Source: Sweltsa coloradensis | Lineage: Eukaryota > Arthropoda > Insecta > Plecoptera > Chloroperlidae | Length of the DNA stretch: 64,000 bases | Direction: 5' to 3' | NCBI GenBank assembly: GCA_024449915.1 | Contig: JAMZAV010010663.1 | Span: forward strand, 20,001 to 84,000 | Shown: piece by piece, positions 10,547 to 20,740 of the stretch | How positions within the stretch are numbered: position 1 is the stretch's first letter | Layout of the letters: each line of letters opens with the position of its first letter | Notes under the pieces: generated by a model | Databases searched by the model: none | What the model was told of the DNA's origin: nothing | The model's input: only the letters and a program-made list of their open reading frames with translations | Position numbers and translations under genes: made by a program

Positions 10547-11273
10547 AGCCTAGGCCTAGGCTAGCCCTAGTAGTTTTCCCGATTTTCAATACGTGTGCCC
10601 ATCTCTTTCTAAGCGTCAGGTCTTTAGGAAAAAGATGGAAACACACAACTTTCCCCTTACTGTTGCATTTAGGAACGGAGCAGTAGCTATTACAAACATT
10701 TGTATTTGCTATAGAGACATAATAACGAAGTCAACGAGCCTTGTTTACTTATGGGATGATCGCCGCCAATTACAACCAATACCGCAATGCGTAGTACACG
10801 CGCCGCCGCCGCAGCGCTTCGATAGACTTTTTTTCGCGAATAACGATGACGAGTGTGGTAAATAATTTAAGTTTTTGTAACATAACTGTAACACTTGCAC
10901 GTCTTACCAACTGTCTACAGTATTTTTTTTGCCTATAATTATGTGCATAATATGCAAAAATAAGTAATTAATGTAACATCTTGCTAATTAATCTGATTGA
11001 GTTAACTTAAATGACATTAATAATGATCTTATATGATCTACTTTCATTTTGAATCGACGGAAATATAAATTGATATTGATTAATAGCCGTAATTGTCAGA
11101 TTAATTAATCAAGGTAATTAAGGTATTTCTAGAAGGTTTTGAAGCTGAAAAAGTAGACCTATGCATTGGATTGTAACTAACTAATGATTTTGCTTTTTAT
11201 TTCAATCAAATCGGTCAAGTATTAAGGAATTATTAACAATTTTAGTAGAAAGTTATAAGCCTAGAATAGCATG
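10547..11273. other. No gene recognised
   Basis: A 90-codon open frame at 10593-10865 shows no motif. The rest is AT-rich with no repeats I could identify. Confidence 0.35.
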
Positions 11274-11488
11274 TATTATATATTCTTATTACGTTTTCTA
11301 GTCAGGATGGATTAATAGTTTACAAATAACGACGGACTACATTTTTAGTTGACTGTTTATTGATACAATGACAATACAGTAAAGTGCGGGAGTCCTACTT
11401 TTTAGGTCCCACCAAACAACTTAGAAATCTTCTACCTAGTACCAACCTAACAACATGATACATGTAGTTGTTGTTGTTGTCAGTTTTC
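11274..11488 (-). repeat. Gypsy-1 3' LTR
   Basis: It matches 15782-15996 with about one difference (position 11280). It is followed on the internal side by a plus-strand pyrimidine tract, the complement of the polypurine tract. The LTR probably begins TGACAACAAC on the minus strand; the six bases GAAAAC before it are also shared between the two copies. Confidence 0.85.
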
Positions 11489-11502
11489 TCCCTTTTCTAA
11501 AC
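11489..11502 (-). promoter_or_regulatory. Gypsy-1 polypurine tract
   Basis: On the minus strand AGAAAAGGGAGA lies immediately inside the 3' LTR. It would prime plus-strand DNA synthesis. Confidence 0.7.
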
Positions 11503-11638
11503 TGAAACATTACTATTCAACAACATAATGAGAAGTACAATTATTTGTTTTACAATTCTAAAGATAGGGTTACAAAGATAGAATTGCTTACTTAAATTAC
11601 AAACTATTTATAAGTCATAAATCATAATCAAAAGTTGC

Positions 11639-12412
11639 TTAGCGCTGATAGTCTAACAGATAACGAGGCAGTTGTTTCTTTCGAGTTGGCCTAGTTATCG
11701 TTTGAGACAAAGGAGGTTCTAAAACTAAAGGATCAATCGGAATCACTGGTTCTGGAAGGTGATTTGGTTCTTGGAACAACTCTTCCGGAAGTGGCTGTGT
11801 TACTATGGGAGGAGGGTTTACAGACTGGTGCAAATCTCTTCGGTTCCTACGGAAATCTGCGTTGTTGGCCGTAGTAACGATGTACGACCTAGGCGATTCA
11901 TGTATTCCCTTTACGATGGCTTTCTCCCATGTATCTCCACGTCTAATTCTGCAACTCTCTCCTATTTTTAGTTCTGGTAGAGGACGAGCCGATCTATCAT
12001 AAAACTTCTTCTGACGACATTGTTTTAGACGAAGGGCGTCCGTAACCTGTGTTTCTACTCTAGGTTCTAATAGAGACTTGGATATCGGCAACTTTGTGCG
12101 AAGATTTCTGCTCATTAGCAATTGTGCTGGAGATCTGTTTATGTCCTTAACTGGAGTTGATCTGTATTCTAAAAGAGCTGTATAGATATCTGTCCCTTCT
12201 GCATGTGCTTTACGGAGCATTGTTTTACCAATCTTAACTGCACTCTCTGCCATCCCATTAGATTGGGCATATGTTGGGCTTGATGTGATTATTTGGAAAT
12301 CCCATTCTCTTGCAAATTGTTTGTATTCGTAGCTCATGAATGGCATATTGTCGGAAACTACGCACTCTGGGATACCATTATGTGAGAACACCATTTTCAT
12401 ATTTTGGATCAC
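11639..12412 (-). pseudogene. Gypsy-1 integrase catalytic core and C-terminus
   Basis: A 257-codon frame. Near its N-terminus VVSDNMPF contains the second catalytic Asp, and SNGMAESAVKIGK about 35 residues later contains the catalytic Glu; the first Asp lies in the preceding frame (12448-12780). C-terminal to the core come a charged linker and a block ending in RNRRDLHQS, comparable to the GPY/F-type module of gypsy integrases, and then a Pro-rich tail. Integrase inserts the cDNA into the host genome. The shift from the zinc-binding frame falls at 12412-12450. Confidence 0.8.
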
Positions 12413-12447
12413 ATCTTTAGCTGTTTTGCCTTCGCACTTAATGATTT

Positions 12448-12780
12448 CTAACCATTTAAATAGTAATCAATTATCGCCAGGTATGTCACTCCACTATACT
12501 CTAGGAAATCGGCAGCAATCTTCTGCCATGGCCGATCAGGAATTTTATGAGGAAGTAATGGCTCTTTTGAGTTGTTTCTCTGAAACTTCTCACAAATCCA
12601 GCACTTGGACACTGTGTCCTCGATTTGCTGGGTCATGCCAGGCCAATAAAGAATTCCTCGTGCTCTCGCCTTACATTTTTCCATGCCCTGATGGCCCTCA
12701 TGAATTGAATTTAACATTTTCTCACGCATTGTTTGAGGTACAAGTAACTTATTTCCTACAAACACTAAACCTTCCGACAC
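12448..12780 (-). pseudogene. Gypsy-1 integrase zinc-binding domain and start of the core
   Basis: The HHCC zinc finger is complete: His residues in IHEGHQGMEK and Cys residues in KCWICEKF about 30 residues later. The frame continues into the core with WQKIAADFLEY, which holds the first catalytic Asp. It then runs out of frame just after IIDYYLNG; the remainder of the core lies in the frame at 11639-12412. Confidence 0.8.
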
Positions 12781-12889
12781 AGAGATCTGTTCCTGCAGTT
12801 TCCAATAAGGCTTTACACCTGGTTCAACCTCGGAAACTCGTCTTGGCCATCCTTCTGTGTGGTAGTGAATTATTTGCTGAAGGACTGTG

Positions 12890-13426
12890 TCAGCTAAAGT
12901 TGCTGTTGAGTTTCCTCCTCTTTGCAGGACTAATGGCTAAATGTTTTTCTACTGTATGTACAATGACGTTAAGTTCTGGATCATCCTCAACCGGGTCCAT
13001 AAGATAGGCCCTTGATAGTGTATCAGCCAAGAACAACTCTTTGCCAGGGACATACGACACATTTAAATCATATCTTAACAATTTAAGCAACATTCGCTGA
13101 AGCCTAAATGACACTAGATTTAGCTCCTTCTTCACGATAACGACAAGTGGTTTATGATCAGTATGTACATTTACGTTTCTACCGTACACGTATTGGTGAA
13201 ATTTTTGTACACCGTAAACTATTCCAAGCATTTCCTTTTCAATTTGAGCATAATTTTTCTCTGCTGCAGTGAGACTGCGAGATGCATATGCAATTGGAAG
13301 AGAATCTTGCATCAAGCATGCACCTAACCCGTCTTTCGAGGCATCGGTTTGTAAAACTAGGGTGTTGGCTTGATCATAATATTGCAAAACAGGTGCATTG
13401 CACAGTTTCTCTTTTAAACTAGCCAA
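12890..13426 (-). pseudogene. Gypsy-1 RNase H domain
   Basis: The catalytic Asp lies in LQTDASKDGLGA, the Glu in IEKEMLGIVYG, and a further Asp in NVHTDHKPL, all in the expected order. The domain removes the RNA strand during cDNA synthesis. The tail (VPGKELFLADTLSRAYL) is the usual gypsy RNase H end. The upstream junction with the reverse transcriptase frame overlaps by 8 bp and is out of frame. Confidence 0.85.
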
Positions 13427-14111
13427 TGCTTCTCATGTTGAGGCTGCCATTGCCAATCAACATCATTTTTAACAATTCCCTTAATGGGGCAGTGGTATGT
13501 GAAAGTTTGGGTACAAACTGAGCTACATACGTGACCATGCCTAGAAATCGGCGTAAATCTTCCTTACTTGTTGGGCGAGGCATCTCAACCATTGCTCGAA
13601 TTCTGTCCTTGTCTGGTTTGAGTCCTTCCGATGTTACCAGATGTCCTACGTATTTGACAGAGTCCACTCGTAGTTGCATCTTCTCCTTGTTGAACTTCAC
13701 TCCATACTGCTTGGCTCTCTCTAGCACTGCAAGAAGTATCTGATCATGTTCCTCTACAGTTGTGCCTGCAATTATTAAGTCATCAAACACAATCCACACT
13801 CCCTGAATATCACCAAATATTTTCATGACCTTCTTTTGGAATATTTCTGGTGCCGAGCTGACACCAAATGGAAGCCTTTCAAAGCGATATCTACCGAAAG
13901 GGGTCTGAAAAGTACAGTAGTCAGCACTAGAATTGTTTAATTGTATATGCCAAAAACCGTCCTTCATGTCCAGTATTGTGAACACTTTTTTTCCGTTCAT
14001 ACGAATCGCGACATCTTCGGCAGTCGGAATTGCAAAATGTTCCCGCTTAATCGCCATATTTAAATCTCTAGGATCAAGACAGAGACGTAGACGTCCATCT
14101 TGTTTCTCCAC
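13419..14111 (-). pseudogene. Gypsy-1 reverse transcriptase
   Basis: The frame covers LRLCLDPRDLN, ILDMKDGFWHIQL (first catalytic Asp), RLPFGVSSAPEIFQ and VWIVFDDLIIAG, whose adjacent Asp pair is the polymerase active site. The residue before the DD pair is Phe, where Ty3/gypsy enzymes more often have Ile or Val. The thumb and connection end at LRRFLGMVTYVAQFVPK. The N-terminal 60-70 residues of the domain fall in other frames between about 14112 and 14330. Confidence 0.85.
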
Positions 14112-14372
14112 TATAACGAGACTACTGACCCAGTCAGTAGGGTGATCTACTTTGGATACGACTCCTTGTTTTTCAAGAGTGTTTAAGGTTTCTTTCAGTT
14201 TGGGTTGGAGCTGAAATGGGACCTTTCGAGGGGCATGAATAACAGGATCTCCTTATCGTTTAAAACCATGTTATGCTCACCTGGGATTTTCCCTAATCCT
14301 TCAAACAACTCACTGTATTGAGCTACAATACCCTCTTTAGTCTGAATCCACTGTCCAAGGTTTCTAGCTACA

Positions 14373-14670
14373 TTAAACCTTGTCCACTTTTCTAATAAGG
14401 TTCAGTTTCTGACATCCTACTAGGCCTAGCAATGGTTGTGACTCTATGTCAGCAACAATAAAATCTAATTTCATAGGTTCATTGCTACCCTTGGTACAAG
14501 CTAACTCTACTACACCTCTAGGCTTGATTCTATGATTCCCGAAGGTGACCAATATTGTGTTGGTATCTCTTACCTTGTTTTTAGAAAATAGGCCTAGGCT
14601 GTCACAAATTTTACCTGGTAGGACATTCACCTGAGCACCTGTATCTAGCTTGAAAGTTACATTTTTATCA
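14373..14670 (-). pseudogene. Gypsy-1 aspartic protease
   Basis: The active-site triplet is in KLDTGAQVNVLP, which begins a few codons upstream of the first Met of the 14373-14630 frame. PLLGLVGCQKLNLI near the end is the second conserved loop. The enzyme cleaves the Gag-Pol precursor. The preceding zinc-knuckle frame ends about 8 bp upstream in a different frame, so expression needs either a programmed shift or correction of an indel; the sequence alone does not decide. Confidence 0.75.
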
Positions 14671-14677
14671 CACAGTT

Positions 14678-15019
14678 TTAATTAGTAAGCCACACATCCT
14701 TCTCAACTTGTGATACAGACTGTTCTTCTAGTAAGTGAACTACATACTCATTTTCTTCAAGTGTCACTTCTTTAACCTGTTTAGGGTTAGGTTTCTTGTT
14801 GAAACACATTGAACTATAATGATTATTTTTATGACACACATAACACTCTTTACCAAAAGCAGGACAAGCCCTTGGTAGATGTTTATTACCGCAACTGCGA
14901 CAGTCAAAAGCTTTGGTCCCAGTTTTAGTTGTGGTCGGTTCACTGTAGTATTTATCAGTTTTTGGTTCGCTACTACTGGCTGATTTTTTCTTAGGGTTGC
15001 GATTGCGCTTTGTCTTCAC
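14678..15019 (-). pseudogene. Gypsy-1 Gag zinc knuckles (nucleocapsid)
   Basis: CRSCGNKHLPRACPA is followed by CYVCHKNNHYSSMC, two adjacent CCHC-type knuckles, in a Lys-rich context (NRNPKKKSA at the start). They bind the element RNA. The frame follows the Gag frame after a 26-bp gap with a frame change. Confidence 0.75.
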
Positions 15020-15045
15020 AATGTTTATTTCACTTGGAACTAGGC

Positions 15046-15594
15046 CTACCTGGGGTCTCGGAGCTGCTCGAGTTGTTGTTTTGATACCTCAGCCGCCCGG
15101 CAAATAGTGATGGCTTTGTCCAAGGATAGGGCACCGTCTCGGAGTAACTTTTCTTGTAGCGAGAAATCCCGGATCCCAAACACGATTCTAGCTCGGAGTA
15201 GGTTGTCCAACTGATCTCCGAAATCACACGTGCCTGATTTGGTACGGAGTTCCGTCAAGAAGCTATCAAACGGCTGTCCTTCTTTCTGTTTTACATTGAA
15301 GAAATTAAACTGTTCCATTATTATATTCACCTGCGGCAAGCAGTGTTCTTCGAATTTTCTTAGTACTACCTCGTACTTCTTCTTGTCTTCTGGGGTTTCA
15401 AAAACGAAGTTGTTAAAAATGGGTTGAGCGTCGGGTCCAATTAAGTTTATCAACATAGCTATTTTTCGAGGATCTGGCTTTGTATCCAAACCTGTGGCAG
15501 AGATGTAGGTCTCAAACTCTTGCCTCCAAGCCTTCCATTCTACACGTGGATTATCTTTAATTCTCAACACGGGCGGAACACGAAACCCTTCCAT
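15046..15594 (-). pseudogene. Gypsy-1 Gag (capsid region)
   Basis: A 182-codon frame starting at an ATG about 190 bp from the 5' LTR. It contains W..W...F (VEWKAWRQEFETYI), a helical block with FFNVKQKEGQPFDSFL and LRTKSGTCDFG, and the LLRARIVFGIRD pattern of retrotransposon Gag capsids. Gypsy-2 and Gypsy-3 in this window have equivalent patterns. It forms the particle shell. It is joined out of frame to the zinc-knuckle segment. Confidence 0.8.
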
Positions 15595-15764
15595 TATTAT
15601 TCTTGTAATATATAATGGTAGGCCTAAGCTAGGCTATGCGCGGAATGAATATTCACTCGTTTTTATATTTTTTTCAACATGTGGTCGGCCCCGCCTAACC
15701 TCACTTTTTATAAAAACATTTTTATAATCGCGCTCTACGAGATAAACTTGTAAATAAACTAAAT

Positions 15765-15781
15765 CCCATTTTAAGACACCA
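15765..15781 (-). promoter_or_regulatory. Gypsy-1 candidate primer-binding site
   Basis: TGGTGTCTTAAAATGGG on the minus strand directly follows the 5' LTR. The leading TGG pairs with the CCA end of a tRNA. I cannot name the tRNA. Confidence 0.6.
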
Positions 15782-15996
15782 TATTATTTATTCTTATTAC
15801 GTTTTCTAGTCAGGATGGATTAATAGTTTACAAATAACGACGGACTACATTTTTAGTTGACTGTTTATTGATACAATGACAATACAGTAAAGTGCGGGAG
15901 TCCTACTTTTTAGGTCCCACCAAACAACTTAGAAATCTTCTACCTAGTACCAACCTAACAACATGATACATGTAGTTGTTGTTGTTGTCAGTTTTC
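15782..15996 (-). repeat. Gypsy-1 5' LTR
   Basis: The direct repeat partner of 11274-11488. It lies about 215 bp upstream of the 5' LTR of Gypsy-2, which has the opposite orientation. Confidence 0.85.
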
Positions 15997-16205
15997 AAAT
16001 ACCTTTATATAACAGCATGGGAGGAAAATAACATCTGTATTAGTGCGAATGAGTGGGTTCTCGAGATAATTGAGCTAGGCTTCGAAAGATTCTAGATGGA
16101 TGCTTGCTTTGCGTGGTCAGTTTTCGCAGCGTTTCTAGAAATGTATAACGCGACCAATCTGTAGGTGACCGTGCCGACCGGTTTAAGTCTAAGTATAGGT
16201 AAGGG

Positions 16206-16210
16206 GTAGG
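16206..16210. repeat. Gypsy-2 target-site duplication, left copy
   Basis: GTAGG immediately precedes the 5' LTR and recurs immediately after the 3' LTR at 33596-33600. Confidence 0.9.
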
Positions 16211-16460
16211 TGTGATGTTTTGTTATGACACAACAGCTGACTGGTCACCGCTGCATGATGTGGATGCAGACAGCCAAATAGAAGGCTGTGTTTGGTCATG
16301 TGACCTAGGCCTGGTGACTTCCGTTTCCTGTTGGTTGTAAGCCATGACATAGAGGTTTCACTTATGTATCGTATTACCTGTTTCTATTAATTAAAGAACC
16401 CAATCTAAGGTCAACAAACGTGTTATTAATGTAACTAATAACAACCCTAATATCATCTCA
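16211..16460 (+). repeat. Gypsy-2 5' LTR
   Basis: Begins TGTGATG and ends ATCATCTCA. It contains a possible ATTAAA poly(A) signal about 75 bp before its end. Confidence 0.93.
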
Positions 16461-16478
16461 TGGTGTCAAGAAGTACGC
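16461..16478 (+). promoter_or_regulatory. Gypsy-2 primer-binding site
   Basis: TGGTGTCAAGAAGTACGC directly abuts the 5' LTR. TGG pairs with the tRNA CCA end; the tRNA is not identified. Confidence 0.75.
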
Positions 16479-16636
16479 AGCAGAAATACAGGTTAGGATT
16501 CAGACGATAATAAAAGATAAGTGAACGCATAACCTCACATTCGCCGACCACATGGTAAGTGATAGCCTAGAATCACTACAATTAGCATTTTCAGTTGTAA
16601 AAGCATAGTAACTGCCAAAATAACTTGAGAAGAAAA

Positions 16637-17240
16637 TGTCTAAAGAATATAGGAAGCCCCCGAATTGGAATTGTCGGGAAATGTCCATCAAATTGGAAAT
16701 TCTGGAAGCAGAAATTCGAAATATACATGAGGGCGGTCACAGGGCTACAAAGAAGACCCTGAAGACCAAGTCGCAATATTTCTCAATCTAATTGGGGACG
16801 AAGCGTTACGGACGTATAATACGTTTGATTTGAGCAATCAAGAAAGGAAATCGCTCCGAGGCCGTGATGAGCAGATTCGAAGCGTACTGTTCGCCAAAGA
16901 AGAAACATAGTGTTTGAACAATACATGTTTTTCAATCGTTCTCAAAGCGAGAGCGAAACATTTGACCAGTTCCTAACGCAGTTGAAGATCCTTGCTAACT
17001 CGTGCGAGTTTGGTGAAAACCTAAAACCGCTACTACTCCTACGTATAGTGGTTGGGGTTAGGTATCCAGGGATGAAGGAGAAACTACTACGAATTCCGGA
17101 TCTCACCCTAGAGAAGGCACAAAATTTTGCAGAGCTGCCGAAGTGATCGAGAGCAAGCACGGTCCGGGAGGAGAAGACCGCCATCGACTACGGAAAAACA
17201 GCCCGGGAAAAGCAGAAGACCGTGGGGCCTACCGAAACCG
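16637..17240 (+). pseudogene. Gypsy-2 Gag
   Basis: An ATG at 16637 opens a frame with PPNWN near its start that soon breaks. The readable centre (16910-17146) has EQYMFFNRSQSESETFDQFL, LANSCEFG, LLLRIVVGVR and LTLEKAQNFAE, the same capsid pattern as in Gypsy-1 and Gypsy-3. At least three frame changes occur in 600 bp. It forms the particle shell when intact. Confidence 0.7.
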
Positions 17241-19393
17241 CCTAGGCCTAAAAATATGGCAACGTTTTAAAAAAAAATAAATGTTCAAATGTGGGTAAAA
17301 CCAGTGCCAAAATCGTGCCCCTGCTACAATAAGCGGGAAAATAAATGAAAAGGATTAAATCTTTTTGCGAAAATGTGCTCAAGAAAAATGTAACGCCTGT
17401 GATGTGTAGAATCTAAAAAACAATCTAACCCTCTGATAAAGATAAAATTTTTATGGGAAATGGCTGAACATAAAAAAAGCACGGTGCGGGCCCTAGAGGA
17501 TGAGTGGACATCAATAATTGATGGGGGCCCTGGCCCTAGGAGGGCCCGTGGAAGTAAAATTCAAACTAGAACGGGGGCTCAGGTGAGTTTCTACCTGTAA
17601 AGCTGTTAAAACAGCAAAACTGTAGTAAAAATGAAAGGTTTTAAAACCCAATACCATTTTATAATTTTTGGAAACCCAAAAGGTTAAACCGGTAGTAAAG
17701 GGGACAAGTGTTCAAAAAGGACAAAATGACCCAGTAAAAAATTATTTCATCTAGCAGACCTTGAAGTAGGCCATTTTTAGGTCTAAGTGAGTGTAAAATA
17801 AACCTTGTGCAAAGAACAATGTGCTTGGGAAAGTAAGCCTAGTATGGGCCTAACCAAGGAAAAATGTACTTCAGAGTACAAATGAGTATTTTATGGGATT
17901 AGGTTGCATGCCAGGTACGCAAAAAATAATTTCTAAGCAGTTTGGGCCAGTACCCAAACCCCCCTGGGAAAGGTACCATTGTCCTGGGGGGGAAATAAAA
18001 AAAACAGGACTCTTTGGGAGCGAGGCAAAAAATTGAAAAAGTCAGTGGCCCTACTGACGGGTGAGTAACCGGTAATAGGGAGAAAAGCAAATGGTTCTCT
18101 ACGTTTTGTGCTAATCCTAAAGATTTAAAACAAAGAAATTAAGAGGGAACACTACCCGACCCCACAACGGATGACATTTGACAAATTTACGGGAAATTCC
18201 CTTTTTCTCAGTCGTTACATTCTGAGGGTTCATGAAAGTACTTTAATTCTATTGTCAGACACTGTACACAATTCCATTCGGGCCGGTAAAATTCCCAGAA
18301 TGCCGTAGGTTTCGTCTGCCGCTGAGGTATTTTAGAAAAAGAATTTTTAAAACTTTTTGGGGATCTCGCTAATGTCCAAGAAAATTCGATGATTTAAACT
18401 GGCGGCCAACGCTGAAAGGGTGACAAAGGCCTCGTGTCGGTATTTTGAGCGTGCTAAAAGCTTAGGTATCAAATTCAATCCTGATAAGTTTCAGTTCAGG
18501 GTGAAAGATTAAAGTTTTTGGGGCACATAATTTTGCTGAGGTTTGAAAATGATCCGAAAGAGTGAAAGCAATTCGTGAATTTCCCCTCCTGTAAAAGTAA
18601 AACCCAGTTTGGGGATTTTTAGGGTGGTAAATTATGTGGGTCAATTCATTTCCCAAATTGTCGAGTATTCGGAACCCCTTCGACAATGTTTTAAAATATA
18701 CCCTTCAATGGGAGTGGGGACCAGAACAGGTTTTGCCGAGCTAGAAATAAAAAAAGGGTGCTATGCCAGCACCCACGTTTCCCCACTATGACGAAAAAGA
18801 AACCGTTGTGTTGCAACAGACGCCCCCTCGAAAAAACGGGTTGGGTGCCGGGTTTTTTTGCAAGATGGTAGACCAATTGCCTACCTTCTCGTAGCATGAC
18901 CCCAACAGAATTTTGATCCTCAAAAGAAAAAAGGGAAAAGCCGGATTTTCTATGGTGTTTAAAAGTTTTCCAAATATATTTACGGTGGGAAAAGCGTGTC
19001 CAAACCGATCATAAACCCCAATTCCGTTTTGACTAAAAAAAAAATCAAATTCGCCTAGACTTTAGCGAATGCAACTTAAGTACTAAATATGACCCGGAAG
19101 TTGAATATTTACCCCGGAAAAATTTATGTATATGGCAGAACATTGTCTCGTGCCTATCTGCAAAACAGTCAACGCGACCGGAATTCAACCAATTATCCAT
19201 TCAAACTTAAACATCTACCCAGTCTGAGATAGGGGGTTAATTTTAGGTAGAGACAAAGAAGTGTGAAGAGGCAAACATTTTGCATGATTTTTCACTACAA
19301 TGGTTTGGCCCCAACAATTCACAAGTCCCTTCCTCGGTTTTAAAATTTTTTGGGAACCTAAAGGAAGTTATCCTTTTATGAAGGACTAAGTTT
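17241..19393 (+). pseudogene. Gypsy-2 zinc knuckle, protease, reverse transcriptase and RNase H, unreadable
   Basis: Scattered islands keep the expected order: a knuckle-like C..CG block near 17290, VEVKFK just before a protease-like segment near 17550, reverse transcriptase connection residues FNPDKFQFRV near 18475, VVNYVGQFISQIVEYSEPLRQ near 18630, and HYDEKE (start of RNase H) near 18785. Between them the frame changes every few dozen bases, usually beside runs of A, T, G or C. No enzyme core can be followed. By position it should encode the replication enzymes. Confidence 0.6.
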
Positions 19394-20372
19394 TTGGGTG
19401 ACAGACTCTTTGTTCCCCCACATAGTAAACGCATGCTTTATCTCTTGCATCAAGGCCACTTTGGGATGGGAAAAACTAAAGCCAGGGCTAGACAAACATT
19501 TTGTTGGCAGGGTATGACTAGGGACATAAACAATCTTGTAGCAAGTTGTGCTACTTGCGAAAGGTTCCTCCCTAAAACACTAAAGAACCTCTCTTGCCAC
19601 ATCCTGTCCCTAATCGAGCTTGGGAAACTATCGCAGCTGATATCCTTGAATATAAAGGAAGCTCGTATTTGGTAATCAAAGACTTCTATTCTAAATGGAT
19701 AGAGTTAATTCAGATAAAGAACAAAACCGCCCAAGGAACTTATTGGCAAATTCAAAGCGGTATTTTTCTCGGCTGGGCGTTTGCGATACGTTAACGTCGG
19801 ACAACATGCCTTTTTCCAGTGCGGAATTTAAGGCATTTGCAAAGGCATGGCAATTTGAAACGAAAACATCAAGCCCGCGGTATCCAAAATCGAATGGCAT
19901 GTCAGAAAATGCGGTTAAAATTGCTAAAAACATGCTCAAGAAGGCAAATCATACTAACGGTGACTTGTACATGTTTCTGCTTGAGTATCGAAACATGCCT
20001 ATCACGGGAATGCAGGTTTCGCCAGCGCAACTACTGATGTCGCGAAAGCTGAAAACACGCATTCCAGTGGTAGCTTCTCAGTTAGATCCTTGTGTACAGA
20101 CAAATGTAGTCCCTACCCTTCAGGTACTTCAAAATAAACAAAAGTTGTTTCATGACAGAAATGCTAAACCACTCATACCTTTGGAAAAGGATGAAAATGT
20201 TGTTTGGAGGAGAGATGGTGTTTGGGAACCAGCTAAAATTATTGAGAAACATAATTTGCCTCGATCATATGTAATTAGTACTGAAGATGGGCAGGTGCTC
20301 CGTAGGAATAGGCATGACTTGAGGAAGTCAGCAGTTGTCAATAGACCTAGGCCTACTGATGCATTCAATCCA
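19394..20372 (+). pseudogene. Gypsy-2 integrase
   Basis: The zinc domain is intact (HQGHFGMGK with CATCERF about 30 residues on), followed after a frame change by WETIAADILEY (first Asp), and after another by LTSDNMPFS (second Asp) and SNGMSENAVKIAK (Glu). The C-terminal module ends in RNRHDLRKS. The frame enters the terminal repeat of the nested transposon at 20373 and stops two codons later. The missing tail of about 25 codons lies beyond the nested element, at 32943-33018, in the same frame. Confidence 0.85.
20369..20372. repeat. Target-site duplication of the nested transposon, left copy
   Basis: TCCA just before the G6 terminal run; repeated at 32943-32946. Confidence 0.65.
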
Positions 20373-20390
20373 GGGGGGTGAGACTCGACG
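20373..20390 (+). repeat. Left terminal inverted repeat of the Harbinger-like element
   Basis: Begins with six G, then TGAGACTCGACG. Confidence 0.8.
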
Positions 20391-20609
20391 GGCCTCGACT
20401 TCCGCGTGGTTTTGAATGTTCCGACAAATCTGATTCCGTCCATAAAGAAACAATTCCGTCATGAGGTAGAACTCTAGGCCTCGTTTTCGTTATCGGAAAC
20501 GAGTATCAAAATAGAAAGACGTTTTCCGTCGCCCTTGCCGCTGATGCTAGCGCTCTCTATAGTATGCATCGATCACCGCTAGAATGGCGTAGCAGTCATC
20601 TAAAAGAAA

Positions 20610-20740
20610 ATTCTTTTTTAGCCAATCAGAATCGTCGTTACACAAAAGGGGCGTGATTACGTTCTCGCAGCGCTCCTTTCAAGTAGGTTGTTCGAATTTT
20701 TTTAATCCTGCTGCAATTTGGTAAAAATGGATTCGAAGAG
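20610..20740 (+). promoter_or_regulatory. Possible promoter of the accessory gene
   Basis: CCAAT-type box AGCCAATCAGAA near 20620 and a GGGGCGTG GC-box-like site about 30 bp later, followed by an ATG at 20728 (MDSKRYRT). The first exon cannot be linked with certainty to the exons at 22.9 and 23.5 kb. Confidence 0.35.

Larger units (their letters stand above)
11274..15996 (-). mobile_element. Gypsy-1: Ty3/gypsy LTR retrotransposon, minus strand
   Basis: Two direct repeats of about 215 bp (11274-11488 and 15782-15996) enclose, in minus-strand order, Gag, zinc knuckles, aspartic protease, reverse transcriptase, RNase H and integrase. This is the Ty3/gypsy order, and no envelope gene is present. 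A polypurine tract lies next to the 3' LTR and a candidate primer-binding site (TGGTGTCTTAAAATGGG) abuts the 5' LTR. The LTRs differ at about one position, so insertion was recent. Even so the coding region changes frame several times, often near A/T runs. No clear target duplication was found and the exact outer LTR ends are uncertain. Total length about 4.7 kb. Confidence 0.9.

Noticed and set aside
12336..13007. 223-codon plus-strand frame
   Set aside because: Antisense of the Gypsy-1 integrase and RNase H, whose catalytic motifs are on the minus strand.
16010..16020. AGCATG on both sides of Gypsy-1 (11269 and 16013) as a target duplication
   Set aside because: The right copy lies about 16 bp outside the shared LTR end, so it is not adjacent to the element.
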